From positions 1-64,000 of the forward strand of contig NZ_AZEG01000003.1 in assembly GCF_001434935.1 (NCBI RefSeq): a stretch of DNA of 64,000 nt, read 5' to 3'. How positions within the stretch are numbered: position 1 is the stretch's first letter; the number at the start of each line of letters is the position of its first letter. A model generated the notes under the pieces. That model saw nothing but the letters and a program-made list of their open reading frames with translations, searched no databases and had not been told where the DNA came from. The translations under genes and the position numbers were made by a program. This DNA is from Liquorilactobacillus uvarum DSM 19971. Lineage in GTDB: Bacteria > Bacillota > Bacilli > Lactobacillales > Lactobacillaceae. This document shows positions 28,367-37,703 of this stretch, piece after piece.

Positions 28367-29107
28367 ATGACATTAAAAATTAATGGTTTAGTTGGAGGAT
28401 ATTCCCAAGTGCCGGTCTTAAAGAATATTTCTTTTGAAGTTCGTACTGGTCAAGTTGTCGGACTCATCGGCTTAAATGGTGCAGGAAAGTCAACGACAAT
28501 CAACCATGTTATTGGTTTATTAACCCCTCAAAAAGGAAGTATCACGATAGACGGAGTAACACTTTTAAAAGATCCGGAAAAATATAAAAGTAAGATGGCT
28601 TATATTCCCGAGATCCCAGTATTGTATCAAGAATTGACGTTAAGGGAACATATTGACTTAACGATAATGGCGTATGGTTTGAATAAGAAAGAAGCTTGGT
28701 TGAGGGCACAAAGTCTGCTTAAAACGTTCAGGCTTTCGAATAAATTGGAATGGTTCCCTGCTAATTTTTCAAAAGGGATGAAACAAAAAGTCATGATTGT
28801 ATGTGCTTTTTTGACTGAAGCTGAACTTTATGTAATTGATGAACCTTTTCTAGGATTAGATCCATTAGCAACCAGAGATTTATTAAACTTGATTGAAAGT
28901 GAAAGGCGCAGAGGTGCTGCTGTATTGATGTCAACGCATGTTTTGAGTACAGCTCAGGAGCATTGTGATTATTTTGTACTTCTTCATGAAGGCAGAATAA
29001 AGACACAAGGTACATTTAGTGAACTTCGCAGTGCATATCAGAATCAACAGGCTACATTAACAGATATATACCTTGGACTAACTCAGGAAGTGACTGCTGA
29101 TGAATAA
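28367..29107 (+). CDS. ecsA: ABC transporter ATP-binding protein EcsA
   Basis: A 246-residue ABC ATPase with Walker A GLNGAGKST (about 37-45) and Walker B ELYVIDEPFLGLD. The signature helix is degenerate (NFSKGMKQKVMIV instead of LSGGQ). EcsAB affects secretion, competence and membrane-embedded proteolysis in B. subtilis, though its cargo is unsettled. It overlaps ecsB by 8 bases and is divergent from hit. Confidence 0.92.
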   Translation: MTLKINGLVGGYSQVPVLKNISFEVRTGQVVGLIGLNGAGKSTTINHVIGLLTPQKGSITIDGVTLLKDPEKYKSKMAYIPEIPVLYQELTLREHIDLTIMAYGLNKKEAWLRAQSLLKTFRLSNKLEWFPANFSKGMKQKVMIVCAFLTEAELYVIDEPFLGLDPLATRDLLNLIESERRRGAAVLMSTHVLSTAQEHCDYFVLLHEGRIKTQGTFSELRSAYQNQQATLTDIYLGLTQEVTADE

Positions 29108-30314
29108 TTTATGGAATGTGCGCTTGAAAAAGTACCAGCGGATGCTCTTGCGATATTCAAAGTTTGTACTGAATGATCATTTTGTACTGGCTTTGTTGTT
29201 TTTAGTTGGCGGACTTGGATTAGGTTATTCTAATTTTTTGAAATCATTGCCTGATGCACTTAATTGGTGGAGTAAGCCATTGATTGTAGTTATTTTTGTT
29301 TTGGTGCTTCAAATAGGCAGTTTTGTTTCTCTTTTGGATGGTCCCGATACTGTCTTCCTTTTACCCTTAGAAAATAAAATGTTTTCTTTTTTAAAGCGGG
29401 CTTTTAGGTATTCATTTTTTATCGCAAGCTGTTTTCAATCTTTATGTGTACTGATTGCGGTACCTTTTCTTCAACAGGGAGTTCATTTAACAGGAATTAA
29501 TATTTTTTTACTTTGGTTAATTCAATTATTGCTAAAAGAAATTTATCTTGGGCGATTTTTTATCACTAGTTACAGTGTTTCTTTTGATAAGTGGTGGATA
29601 AAACTATTGTTTGAAATTGGTGGTCCGTCATTGGTGATAATTGTAGCTCTTTATGTTTCTGCACTTGAGGCTTTGATTTTAACGATAGCTATTTCAATAT
29701 CTGTATTTTATTTTGCTAGAAAAGCAGCAAAACAAAATGTTTTTCGTTGGAAAAGAATGTTACAGATTGAAAACCATCGAATGATGGGTCTCTATCACCT
29801 TATAAATCTTTTTACAGATGTTCCGCAAGTAAAGGGAAAAATTCATCGTTTCAAGCTACTAGATGTTTATTTACCTAAAATGAAATCATCAAAAGATGTG
29901 TTTAAATTTCTATATTGGCGTGCTTTGATCAGAAAAGGCGAATACAGCAATTTGTTTTTAAGACTTAGTTTGCTTGGTTTTTTTATTTTGATGTTTATCC
30001 CGAACATTTTATTAGCGGTAATTTTAACGATACTTTTTTTGTATCTGATTGGTTTTCAATTATTACCGCTCTATAATGATTATGACGATATAATTTTTAC
30101 GCATATCTATCCACTGAAAAGGGGGGCAAGGCTCTCTAATTTTAGAGGGATGCTACGCATTTTATTATTAGTGACAGGAATTTTATTTGTTGTGGCAAGT
30201 GTATTTGCACGACATTCTTTGTATGAGACTTTAGGAATTGCAGGTGCCACGATTTTAATGATTATCATTTTAACGGGTAATTTTTTGACAAAGTACGCGG
30301 CAAAAAATACTTGA
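29100..30314 (+). CDS. ecsB: ABC transporter permease EcsB
   Basis: This 404-residue integral membrane protein has several hydrophobic segments in N-terminal (about 27-160), middle (165-205) and C-terminal (about 295-400) clusters, matching the EcsB length and layout. It is the membrane partner of EcsA, with which it overlaps. No substrate can be read from sequence. Confidence 0.9.
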   Translation: MNNLWNVRLKKYQRMLLRYSKFVLNDHFVLALLFLVGGLGLGYSNFLKSLPDALNWWSKPLIVVIFVLVLQIGSFVSLLDGPDTVFLLPLENKMFSFLKRAFRYSFFIASCFQSLCVLIAVPFLQQGVHLTGINIFLLWLIQLLLKEIYLGRFFITSYSVSFDKWWIKLLFEIGGPSLVIIVALYVSALEALILTIAISISVFYFARKAAKQNVFRWKRMLQIENHRMMGLYHLINLFTDVPQVKGKIHRFKLLDVYLPKMKSSKDVFKFLYWRALIRKGEYSNLFLRLSLLGFFILMFIPNILLAVILTILFLYLIGFQLLPLYNDYDDIIFTHIYPLKRGARLSNFRGMLRILLLVTGILFVVASVFARHSLYETLGIAGATILMIIILTGNFLTKYAAKNT

Positions 30315-30377
30315 CACTCAGAGGGGGAGTTTGTAGACTTGTATTAGTTAGGTATCGTGTAGAGGAGATTGGCCAAT

Positions 30378-31172
30378 ATGGATTTCAGACTGGATGACGG
30401 TTGGCAGATTCGGCCGATTGGCGGTAATACCGGAATGGCATATGTGGGGACCAAAGAGCAAGAGAAGCTTTTTATAAAGCGAAATACTTCGCCTTTTTTA
30501 GCAGCTCTTTCACTAGAGGAGATAACCCCGCGTTTAGTGTGGACACGACATATTTCAACTGGAGATACGTTGACAGCACAAGAATGGCTTAATGGTCGCA
30601 GTTTAACTCGTGGAGAAATGAAAGATGGACGGGTTGCGGCACTTTTGACAAAAGTGCATGGTTCAAATGTACTTAAGAAAATGTTGAGACAAGTCGGAGG
30701 TTGCTATGTTTTTCCTGAGGATTTATTAGCAAGTTATTTTCGAGGGTTAAGTAGTTCGCTTAGGCAACACCCTTTGCTAAAGAACGTCGCCAATGAGCTG
30801 AGATCTTACCAACCCAAGTTTGATCATCGTGATTACAGCGTTTGTCATGGTGATCTGAATCACAAAAATTGGTTATTATCAGATTCGAATCGACTGTATT
30901 TAGTTGACTGGGAGTCGGCAACATTAGCTGACCCAGCCATGGATCTGAGCATGTTAATGTGTCAGTATGTCCCACGCAAGGATTGGAAAGCTTGGTTGAC
31001 AACGAACTTTGAACAGAGCTTGAAGGATACGTTTCAACAACGTATAGCTTGGTATTGCAGGCTGAGTTTACTGTTATCAATCAAACATCACTGCGAGCGT
31101 GGTCATTTCATCGAAATGAACCAAGACATATTAAAGCTTGCTGACATATCAAAGAAGCAGGACTTTATCTAA
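30378..31172 (+). CDS. ytmP: APH/choline-kinase-fold phosphotransferase (YtmP-like)
   Basis: A 264-residue kinase-like protein with the catalytic loop VCHGDLNHKNWLL and the metal-binding LVDWESA, the APH-family equivalents of Brenner's motif and DFG. It precedes trmB, as ytmP does in B. subtilis. The substrate is unknown; thiamine- or choline-kinase-like activity is possible. The ATG at 30378 is 10 bases after AGAGGAG. The TTG at 30369 would touch that site and is rejected. Confidence 0.85.
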   Translation: MDFRLDDGWQIRPIGGNTGMAYVGTKEQEKLFIKRNTSPFLAALSLEEITPRLVWTRHISTGDTLTAQEWLNGRSLTRGEMKDGRVAALLTKVHGSNVLKKMLRQVGGCYVFPEDLLASYFRGLSSSLRQHPLLKNVANELRSYQPKFDHRDYSVCHGDLNHKNWLLSDSNRLYLVDWESATLADPAMDLSMLMCQYVPRKDWKAWLTTNFEQSLKDTFQQRIAWYCRLSLLLSIKHHCERGHFIEMNQDILKLADISKKQDFI

Positions 31173-31287
31173 GTTTAGTGTTGTTTACCTATCCTTCCTT
31201 AGAAGAGATAAATGACTGCTAAGGAGACAGCGTATAGCAACTATGAAAGATATATTCTGGTTCAATGGATATTTTTAATGTTATAGT

Positions 31288-31326
31288 GGGCTGAAACAAA
31301 TTAAGCTTTTGTTCCAGCTTTTTTAT
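31288..31326 (+). terminator. Terminator upstream of trmB
   Basis: GGGCTGAAACAA and TTGTTCCAGCTT pair (with one mismatch) around a 9-base loop, followed by T residues. It sits 116 bases after the kinase gene, so trmB probably has its own promoter. Confidence 0.7.
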
Positions 31327-31360
31327 TTTTGTATAATTAATTAGCCATAGGAGGAAAAGT

Positions 31361-31999
31361 ATGCGTTTGCGCAATAAACCATGGGCAAAGCCTTTAATTG
31401 AAGCTAATCCGCAGTTTATCACGACTGATCCTAAAAAATATCGAAGTGCGTGGCAAGAAAGATTTAAGAAAAAAGCCCCATTATTTGTTGAGATAGGGAC
31501 CGGAAAAGGTCAATTTATTATTGAGATGGCTCAGGAATATCCAGAGCGCAATTTTATTGGTATTGAACTTCAGACGTCTGTAGCAGCGGTCGTTTTGAAA
31601 AAGCAGCTTGAATTAAAATTGAACAATCTGCAGTTAATTTGTGCGAATGGAAGCGGAGTAAGTGAATATTTTGAGAATGGGGAAGTTACAGGTATTTACT
31701 TGAATTTCTCGGATCCCTGGCCTAAAAAAAAGCAGGCCAAACGAAGATTAACGTATCCGACTTTTTTAGAGCAGTATAAAATGGTACTAGAGGAAAAAGG
31801 ACACTTAGAATTTAAAACGGATAATCGGGGACTATTTGAATATTCTTTAATGAGCATGAATAATTTTGGAATGGTTTTCGATAAAGTTTCGCTTGATCTT
31901 CATCAAAGTGAGGAAGCAGAGCAAAATATCATGACTGAGTATGAAGAAAAATTCAGTCAAAGGGGCCAAGTAATATATAAGTTGGAAGCACATTTTTAA
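31361..31999 (+). CDS. trmB: tRNA (guanine-N7)-methyltransferase
   Basis: TrmB methylates G46 of tRNAs using SAM. The 212-residue protein has motif [12 protein letters not shown] (about 45-55) and the family-specific [17 protein letters not shown] (about 115-131). It has a strong AGGAGG ribosome-binding site. The 3' end meets the convergent gene at 32008 with 8 bases between, with no terminator hairpin visible there. Confidence 0.96.
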   Translation: MRLRNKPWAKPLIEANPQFITTDPKKYRSAWQERFKKKAPLFVEIGTGKGQFIIEMAQEYPERNFIGIELQTSVAAVVLKKQLELKLNNLQLICANGSGVSEYFENGEVTGIYLNFSDPWPKKKQAKRRLTYPTFLEQYKMVLEEKGHLEFKTDNRGLFEYSLMSMNNFGMVFDKVSLDLHQSEEAEQNIMTEYEEKFSQRGQVIYKLEAHF

Positions 32000-32007
32000 A
32001 TGTCGGT

Positions 32008-32334
32008 CTAAAGGCGTTGCAAGTCAAGTACTCCGCCCGTTTTAGCGTCGGCCAAAAATTTATATTGAATGAGTTGACGGTCTTCTATGCGTGAAATTCC
32101 TCCGCTATAAACTTGAGTTTTAAAAGCAAATTTTTGGAACGGCTGAGTAAATGTGTTGATCCAAGCTCCCTGAATAGGAGTTTCTTCTTGGAATGTCTTT
32201 TTGACTTGCTCAAGGATTTTTTGAGGTGAAACGCTGGTCTTTTTTCTGGCTAGTCTATTTGCATAAATTCCAGTGGCAAAACCTACTAAAACACCTAACA
32301 TCAATGGGATGTTATTTGATTTTAAATCTGTCAT
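32008..32334 (-). CDS. Small membrane-anchored protein, PepSY-like (hypothetical)
   Basis: A 108-residue protein with one N-terminal hydrophobic segment (about 9-27), then a basic stretch (RLARKK) and a compact alpha/beta region ending LADAKTGGVLDLQRL. The C-terminal part resembles the 'predicted small secreted protein'/PepSY-like group in Gram-positive bacteria. ATG 32334 follows AGGAGA by 6 bases. It is divergent from the thioredoxin-like gene. The function is unknown. Confidence 0.75.
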   Translation of the reverse strand: MTDLKSNNIPLMLGVLVGFATGIYANRLARKKTSVSPQKILEQVKKTFQEETPIQGAWINTFTQPFQKFAFKTQVYSGGISRIEDRQLIQYKFLADAKTGGVLDLQRL

Positions 32335-32487
32335 AACTTTTCTCCTGAAAATTTAATTTAATGCTTAAAGTATAGCACCAAATTCAGTCAAAAAAAACGT
32401 TTTAGATTTTACAACACAAACAAATAATTTTTTTTAATTTCAAAAAAAGCTATAATATGAAGCATAAAAAGTAACAGGGAGGATATT

Positions 32488-32808
32488 ATGGAAATTCTAG
32501 AAAAAATAAATGCCGCTGATTTGCAAAATAAGCTGAGTGACGGAACTTATGTGCTTTTTTTTACAGCTGATTGGTGTCCAGATTGTCGGTTTATTAAACC
32601 AGCAATGCCTCAAATTGAGGAAGAATACAAAGACTATACGTTTATCCAAGTTGATCGGGATGAGAACATTAAATTGTGTCAGGAATTAGGAATTATGGGG
32701 ATCCCTAGCTTTTTAGTTTATCGTGATGGAAAAGAAAGTGCACGGCTTGTCAACAAAGATCGAAAGACAAAAGAAGAAGTAGAGCATTTCTTGAATCAAG
32801 CAGTATAA
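32488..32808 (+). CDS. ytpP: Thioredoxin-like protein YtpP
   Basis: A 106-residue thioredoxin fold with active site WCPDC (about 29-33, TADWCPDCRFIKPAM) instead of the usual WCGPC. It also has the cis-Pro region GIMGIPSFLVYRDG. The WCPDC variant and position next to ytpR match B. subtilis YtpP, a thiol-disulfide protein linked to bacillithiol or redox control. The physiological partner is not known here. Confidence 0.9.
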   Translation: MEILEKINAADLQNKLSDGTYVLFFTADWCPDCRFIKPAMPQIEEEYKDYTFIQVDRDENIKLCQELGIMGIPSFLVYRDGKESARLVNKDRKTKEEVEHFLNQAV

Positions 32809-33014
32809 GGATATTATTGAGGTTTCTCTGCTTGAAATACGCAGAAAAACAAATGTTGCTTGAGACAGTGTTGGCGGTGAAGTTTTTTGCCATTGCTAGT
32901 TGAAAGTTAGATAGAAATGTTTGAAATTTAACATGTATTTAGAGAGTATAAAGTTGAGTTGCTTTAAAAAATTTTAAGAACGGCTCTGCTGTGAAAAAAG
33001 GAGAATAAGATTTA

Positions 33015-33629
33015 ATGTTGATTGCTAGCTACAATCCCAGTAGTCTGGGTGATGTTTTGATCACTGTTATACATGAGGATACAGCACAACAAAGAATAGA
33101 TAAAAAGGGCAATATTGTCCGTATTAGAGCTGTTGATACTGATAAAATACTTGGATATAATTTTTTTAATGTCTCTAAAATCATTGGCTCTCTAGATGAA
33201 AAGGGACAAGTGAAATTGAATAACAGTCAAGTTGCGGGTCTCAATGCAGCTTTAACTGAGGCTGGTTTTGAAGATGAGCTAGTTATTGATAATGAGCCTA
33301 AGTTTGTTGTTGGGTATGTAGAAGAAATAAGTGAACATCCAGATTCAGATCATCTGCATATAACTAAAACAAGGGTTGATAATGGAGACCTGTTGCAAAT
33401 TGTTTGCGGTGCACCTAACATTGAACAAGGTCAAACTGTTGTTGTTGCTAAAGTTGGTGCAATGATGCCAAGTGGACAAATTATTTGGCCAGGAAAATTG
33501 CGTGGCGTCCCAAGTGAAGGGATGATCTGTTCTGCAAGAGAATTGAGTCTTCCCAACGCTCCTGAGAAAAGGGGAATTTTAGTACTTTCACATGAGAAGT
33601 ACGCTGTAGGAAAAGAATTTGTTTTTTAA
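33015..33629 (+). CDS. ytpR: YtpR-family tRNA-binding-domain protein
   Basis: A 204-residue protein whose C-terminal half (about 92-200) is an EMAP/Trbp111 OB-fold. It includes VEEISEHPDSDHLHITKTRVD, DLLQIVCGAPNI and LRGVPSEGMICSARELSL, the segment also found at the N-terminus of PheT. It likely binds tRNA, though the cellular role is not defined. The order ytpP-ytpR-sftA-murC is the same as in B. subtilis. The 206-base gap upstream shows nothing I can identify. Confidence 0.9.
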   Translation: MLIASYNPSSLGDVLITVIHEDTAQQRIDKKGNIVRIRAVDTDKILGYNFFNVSKIIGSLDEKGQVKLNNSQVAGLNAALTEAGFEDELVIDNEPKFVVGYVEEISEHPDSDHLHITKTRVDNGDLLQIVCGAPNIEQGQTVVVAKVGAMMPSGQIIWPGKLRGVPSEGMICSARELSLPNAPEKRGILVLSHEKYAVGKEFVF

Positions 33630-33683
33630 AGAACTGATGTAATTTTTTTAACTTGAAGATAGAATAACTTTTCTATGATAGAA

Positions 33684-33730
33684 TGGGCTGGTAGAGATGG
33701 TTAATAACATTGATACTAGCCCAATTTTTA
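33684..33730 (+). terminator. Hairpin/terminator between ytpR and sftA
   Basis: TGGGCTGGTA pairs with TACTAGCCCA (one G-T) around a 20-base loop, followed by ATTTTTAG. It is a moderate terminator just 20 bases before sftA, leaving room for only a short leader. Confidence 0.5.
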
Positions 33731-33748
33731 GTGATAGGATGAGAAGCG

Positions 33749-36076
33749 ATGCAACATTATGATGGCCCGGCTTTTTATCGTATGCAAAAAGCTAAGGGAA
33801 GAATTAAACAGCATATTAAGCGAAGTACAAAAGAACAGGTTTATGAAAATGCAGTGGAGAAACACAAAGCAACAAATAATGATAAGGCTAAACTGGAATG
33901 GAGAGAAAGTGGTCGTACTTTTCGACCAACATATGTTCCTCCTCCAATTTCAAAATTGCATAAATTAACCAGTGAGCAGGCGAAATATGATCATCTTTTT
34001 GTACAACTAAAAAAGGAAAAAGAAAGTTTCTTTCTTTTTGAAGGTGAGAGCGAATTATACAAAACTAATGTAATTATTCTTGAAGACGAACATTCCAAAT
34101 CAAAAAATACGTCGTTGACTCAGCACTCCAAACTTGAAAAAAAGAGTGGTGCAGATGGAGATTTGAAGCAAGTTGTATCTGAAAATAATGACGATGTATT
34201 GGATGTATTATCGACAGAAGACAAAATGCAGATGCAGAGTGTGAACCTATTATCGGATGAAAACGATTCAACTGAGAACATTAAAGAAGAAAAAATTAAT
34301 GATGAAAATCAGGATGAACCATGCACTGCAGAGTCTGCTAATGTACCAACTGAGAATATTATCGAAGAGAAAAAATTGGTAGATAGCAGTAGTGGTCCAC
34401 TTTTGCCAATAGCTAGCAGGAATGATGGACGTGTAAGTGAAAAAGCCCCCAAGTCTGATTCTGAAACAAAGCCTGAAATTATACATGTAAGTGAAGACAA
34501 TAGAGAAGACAGCAAAGTTCATCAAGAAAGAATAATTCTTCCTGAAACAAAGAACTTTTCCGTAGAAAAAGATAACGAAACAAAAAAAGCAGATCCGATT
34601 GAAGTAGATTCCAGTATTGATAAAACATCACCAGTATCTAGCGAAGTTCAAAATGAAAGTAAAGAATATCGTTATCCACCAGTTTCATTATTACCCGCTC
34701 CGATAAAAAATGAAGATGAGTCAATGGATGAATGGGTGCTTGATCAGATCGATGTTTTAAATGAAACTTTGAAGTCGTTTAACGTGAAAGCAAATGTAAA
34801 GGATTGGACTATTGGACCGGCAGTAACGCAATTTGAGATAGTGTTAGGCAGAGGCGTTAAAGTTAATAAAATAACCAATTTGAGTGATGATCTAAAACTT
34901 GCATTAGCAGCTCGAGACATTCGAATTGAGGCTCCAATTCCTGGAAAAAGCAGTGTGGGTGTTGAAATTCCTAATTTGCACTCACGACCAGTCATGTTAT
35001 CAGAAGTTTTGACTTCAGATGCGTTTATCAAAAAAACATCACCTTTAACAGTTGCTTTAGGAGTTGATTTATTTGGGAGGCCCAAGGTTACAGATCTCAG
35101 AAAAATGCCACATGGATTGATAGCGGGAGCAACTGGTTCAGGGAAATCAGTCTTTATAAATAGTATCTTAGTATCGCTTTTATACAAAGCTACACCAGCT
35201 CAGGTAAAATTGTTGCTAATTGATCCTAAGGCAGTTGAATTGGCACCATATCATGATATTCCGCATTTATTATCCCCTGTCGTTTCTGATCCTGCAGCTG
35301 CAGCTGCAGCTTTGAAGTGGGCAGTAGAGGAAATGGAGGAGCGTTACCAGCGTCTTGCAGCGGGTGGTGCACGTAATATTGAAGGTTACAATGCAAAGGC
35401 TGAAAAGCATGGCGATTATGGACTGAAAATGCCTTATATCATAATTATAATTGATGAGTTAGCGGATTTAATGATGGTTGCATCATCCGAAGTTCAAGAT
35501 TATATTGCGCGAATCACTCAAAAAGCAAGAGCAGCGGGAATACATTTAATAATTGCAACTCAACGACCAAGTGTTGATGTGATAACAGGAACAATAAAAA
35601 ATAACATCCCTACAAGAGTGGCATTTATGGTCTCGAGCCAAGTTGATTCCAGAACAATTTTAGATTGCTCTGGAGCCGAGCGATTATTAGGCCGTGGCGA
35701 TATGCTCTATTTGGGAAATGGTAAAAGTCAGCCAACACGGATACAAGGTACATTTGTTGAAAATGAGATCGATCAGATCACTGATTTTGTTCGTACTCAA
35801 GGAAAACCAAAATATGCGTTTGATCCTGCAAGTCTTAAAAAGAAGATAGAACGTAGTGACCAAGAGGATGATCTTCTTCCAAATGTGTTAGCTTATATTG
35901 TAAATGAGGAAAGTATTTCAACATCAAAATTGCAAAGAGTTTTCTCAATCGGATATAATCGCGCTGCTAACATCATTGATGATCTGGAACAGAAAAGATA
36001 TATCTCGCCTGCGAGAGGTTCAAAACCGCGTGATGTCTTTTTGACACAGGCTGGTCTTGATAAGTTAAAAGATTAA
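33749..36076 (+). CDS. sftA: Soluble FtsK/SpoIIIE-type DNA translocase (SftA)
   Basis: A 775-residue DNA translocase. The C-terminal motor has Walker A GATGSGKS (about residue 460), Walker B IIIIIDELADLM (about 565-576) and a final winged-helix gamma domain (SISTSKLQRVFSIGYNRAANII) that would read KOPS-like sites. The N-terminal 300 residues have no membrane helices and are acidic and low in complexity. This fits SftA (YtpS/YtpT) rather than membrane FtsK. It clears DNA from the division septum. It is next to murC as in B. subtilis. Confidence 0.92.
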   Translation: MQHYDGPAFYRMQKAKGRIKQHIKRSTKEQVYENAVEKHKATNNDKAKLEWRESGRTFRPTYVPPPISKLHKLTSEQAKYDHLFVQLKKEKESFFLFEGESELYKTNVIILEDEHSKSKNTSLTQHSKLEKKSGADGDLKQVVSENNDDVLDVLSTEDKMQMQSVNLLSDENDSTENIKEEKINDENQDEPCTAESANVPTENIIEEKKLVDSSSGPLLPIASRNDGRVSEKAPKSDSETKPEIIHVSEDNREDSKVHQERIILPETKNFSVEKDNETKKADPIEVDSSIDKTSPVSSEVQNESKEYRYPPVSLLPAPIKNEDESMDEWVLDQIDVLNETLKSFNVKANVKDWTIGPAVTQFEIVLGRGVKVNKITNLSDDLKLALAARDIRIEAPIPGKSSVGVEIPNLHSRPVMLSEVLTSDAFIKKTSPLTVALGVDLFGRPKVTDLRKMPHGLIAGATGSGKSVFINSILVSLLYKATPAQVKLLLIDPKAVELAPYHDIPHLLSPVVSDPAAAAAALKWAVEEMEERYQRLAAGGARNIEGYNAKAEKHGDYGLKMPYIIIIIDELADLMMVASSEVQDYIARITQKARAAGIHLIIATQRPSVDVITGTIKNNIPTRVAFMVSSQVDSRTILDCSGAERLLGRGDMLYLGNGKSQPTRIQGTFVENEIDQITDFVRTQGKPKYAFDPASLKKKIERSDQEDDLLPNVLAYIVNEESISTSKLQRVFSIGYNRAANIIDDLEQKRYISPARGSKPRDVFLTQAGLDKLKD

Positions 36077-36087
36077 ATAAGATGCTC

Positions 36088-36128
36088 CATATTTTGCCAC
36101 AGGCCTATTATATTTGTGGTAAAATATG
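36088..36128. repeat. 14-bp inverted repeat upstream of murC
   Basis: CATATTTTGCCACA and TGTGGTAAAATATG form a 14-bp dyad with a single G-T pair and a 13-base spacer, 36 bases before murC. No T run follows, so it is not a standard terminator. It could be an operator overlapping the murC promoter or an RNA hairpin in the leader. Confidence 0.6.
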
Positions 36129-36164
36129 CAATGATTGCGATGATAGAAAAGAGGATAATTATAG

Positions 36165-37490
36165 ATGGACACCACTTACTATTTTGTTGGGATCAAAGGT
36201 ACAGGAATGAGTTCGCTGGCTTTGCTCCTACATGACCAAGGACTGAAAGTTACTGGTTCTGACATTGAAAAATATACTTTTACACAACGCGGTTTGGAAT
36301 TAGCTGGTATTAAAATATTACCATTCGATGAAAATAATATTCATGAAGGTCTGACAATCGTTGCAGGGAATGCTTTCGATGATGATCAAAAAGAAATTAA
36401 AAAAGCTCGTGAACTGGGGCTTGAAGTAATTCGTTATCCAGATTTTTTGGAAAAACTAATACAGAAAACTACAAGTATCGGAATAGCAGGGGCACACGGA
36501 AAAACAAGCACAACAGGACTTTTGGCGCATGTTCTAGGTGGTGTGTCACCAACAAGTTACCTCGTAGGTGATGGTTCCGGTAAAGGGGTGCCTAATGCAC
36601 GTTTCTTTGTTTTTGAAGCTGATGAGTATCGACGTCATTTTGTAGCTTATCACCCGGATTATGTTATTATGACAAATATTGATTTTGATCACCCAGATTA
36701 TTTTACTGGTATTGAAGATGTTTGCGAAGCTTTTTCAACACTGGCTTCACAAACCAAAAAGGGGATTTTTGCATGGGGAGAAGATAAAAATCTTCGCAAG
36801 TTGAAATCGAAAGTTCCAATCCATTATTATGGAACCGAGGAAGACGATGAATTTAGAGCTGTTAACATCAAACGGACAACAAAGGGATCATCTTTTGAAG
36901 TTTATCGACACAATGTCTTTTTAGGTAATTACCAAATTCCATTATTTGGTGAGCACAACGTTTTGAACAGTTTGGCAGTGATAGCTGTTTCATATTTTGA
37001 AAAAGTAGATCAGGAAGAAATAAAGCATGAACTATTGAGTTTTAAGGGGGTAAAGCGCCGTTTCACAGAAAAATATGTCGCAGACATGACAATTATTGAT
37101 GATTATGCACATCATCCTTCGGAAATAAAAGCAACGCTCGATGCTGCACGTCAGAAGTATCCTAAGAAGAAAATTATTGCTGTTTTTCAGCCGCATACAT
37201 TCAGTCGAACAATTGCTTTGATGGATGATTTTGCTGCTAGTTTAAATATGGCTGATCAAGTTTTTTTGACAGATATATTTAGTTCGATCCGTGAACATGG
37301 TGGAAATGTTTCCAGTGCTGATTTAGGGAATAAAATAACTAAGGGCGGTTCAGTCCTTAAATTGGATAATATGTCACCATTGCTGGACTTTCATGATGCA
37401 GTTGTTATCTTCATGGGTGCAGGTGATATTCAAAAGTATGAATACGCATATGAAAAATTATTAAGCAATTTGAGCTATAAAAACAATTAA
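36165..37490 (+). CDS. murC: UDP-N-acetylmuramate-L-alanine ligase
   Basis: MurC adds the first amino acid of the peptidoglycan stem. The 441-residue product has the N-terminal [14 protein letters not shown] nucleotide-sugar loop (8-21), the ATP loop [17 protein letters not shown] (about 107-123), and the C-terminal [15 protein letters not shown] and FQPHTFSRT motifs. Length and motifs are normal. It begins at ATG after AGAGGATA and sits downstream of sftA. Confidence 0.97.
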   Translation: MDTTYYFVGIKGTGMSSLALLLHDQGLKVTGSDIEKYTFTQRGLELAGIKILPFDENNIHEGLTIVAGNAFDDDQKEIKKARELGLEVIRYPDFLEKLIQKTTSIGIAGAHGKTSTTGLLAHVLGGVSPTSYLVGDGSGKGVPNARFFVFEADEYRRHFVAYHPDYVIMTNIDFDHPDYFTGIEDVCEAFSTLASQTKKGIFAWGEDKNLRKLKSKVPIHYYGTEEDDEFRAVNIKRTTKGSSFEVYRHNVFLGNYQIPLFGEHNVLNSLAVIAVSYFEKVDQEEIKHELLSFKGVKRRFTEKYVADMTIIDDYAHHPSEIKATLDAARQKYPKKKIIAVFQPHTFSRTIALMDDFAASLNMADQVFLTDIFSSIREHGGNVSSADLGNKITKGGSVLKLDNMSPLLDFHDAVVIFMGAGDIQKYEYAYEKLLSNLSYKNN

Positions 37491-37499
37491 ATATTTACT

Positions 37500-37621
37500 T
37501 AAATGAGCAGTGATGACGGCAACATAAATTGATGATGTATGCACATAAGGTCAAAGTTAGAAAAGTGAGGACTTTGTCTGGATGAGATCTCAGTTTTGTT
37601 TTCTGACACGCTCATTTTTTA
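37500..37621 (+). ncRNA. Structured region with terminator after murC (candidate RNA or long-range terminator)
   Basis: AAATGAGC (37501-37508) pairs perfectly with GCTCATTT (37610-37617), enclosing about 100 bases and followed by a T run. Inside, CAAAGT (37552-37557) pairs with ACTTTG (37571-37576). The layout suits either a small RNA with a terminal stem or the murC 3' UTR. I do not recognise a known family, and the expression and folding are untested. Confidence 0.35.
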
Positions 37622-37627
37622 TTTGCC

Positions 37628-37671
37628 GTATGCACATATACATTGAGTGGAGCAAATTGATATGCTAATAT
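37628..37671 (+). promoter_or_regulatory. Promoter of the MaoC/BI-1 pair with upstream repeat
   Basis: TTGAGT (37643-37648) and TAATAT (37666-37671) are separated by 17 bp. Directly upstream is GTATGCACATA (37628-37638), an exact copy of the sequence at 37537-37547. A repeated 11-mer just above a -35 element suggests a regulator-binding site; no regulator is identified. Confidence 0.5.
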
Positions 37672-37703
37672 ATAGTTAAGACTATATGGAGGTGGCGCAA
37701 TCT

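Noticed and set aside
30369-30377. TTG start for the YtmP-like kinase
   Set aside because: It would lie 1 base from AGAGGAG, too close for initiation; ATG 30378 is properly spaced.
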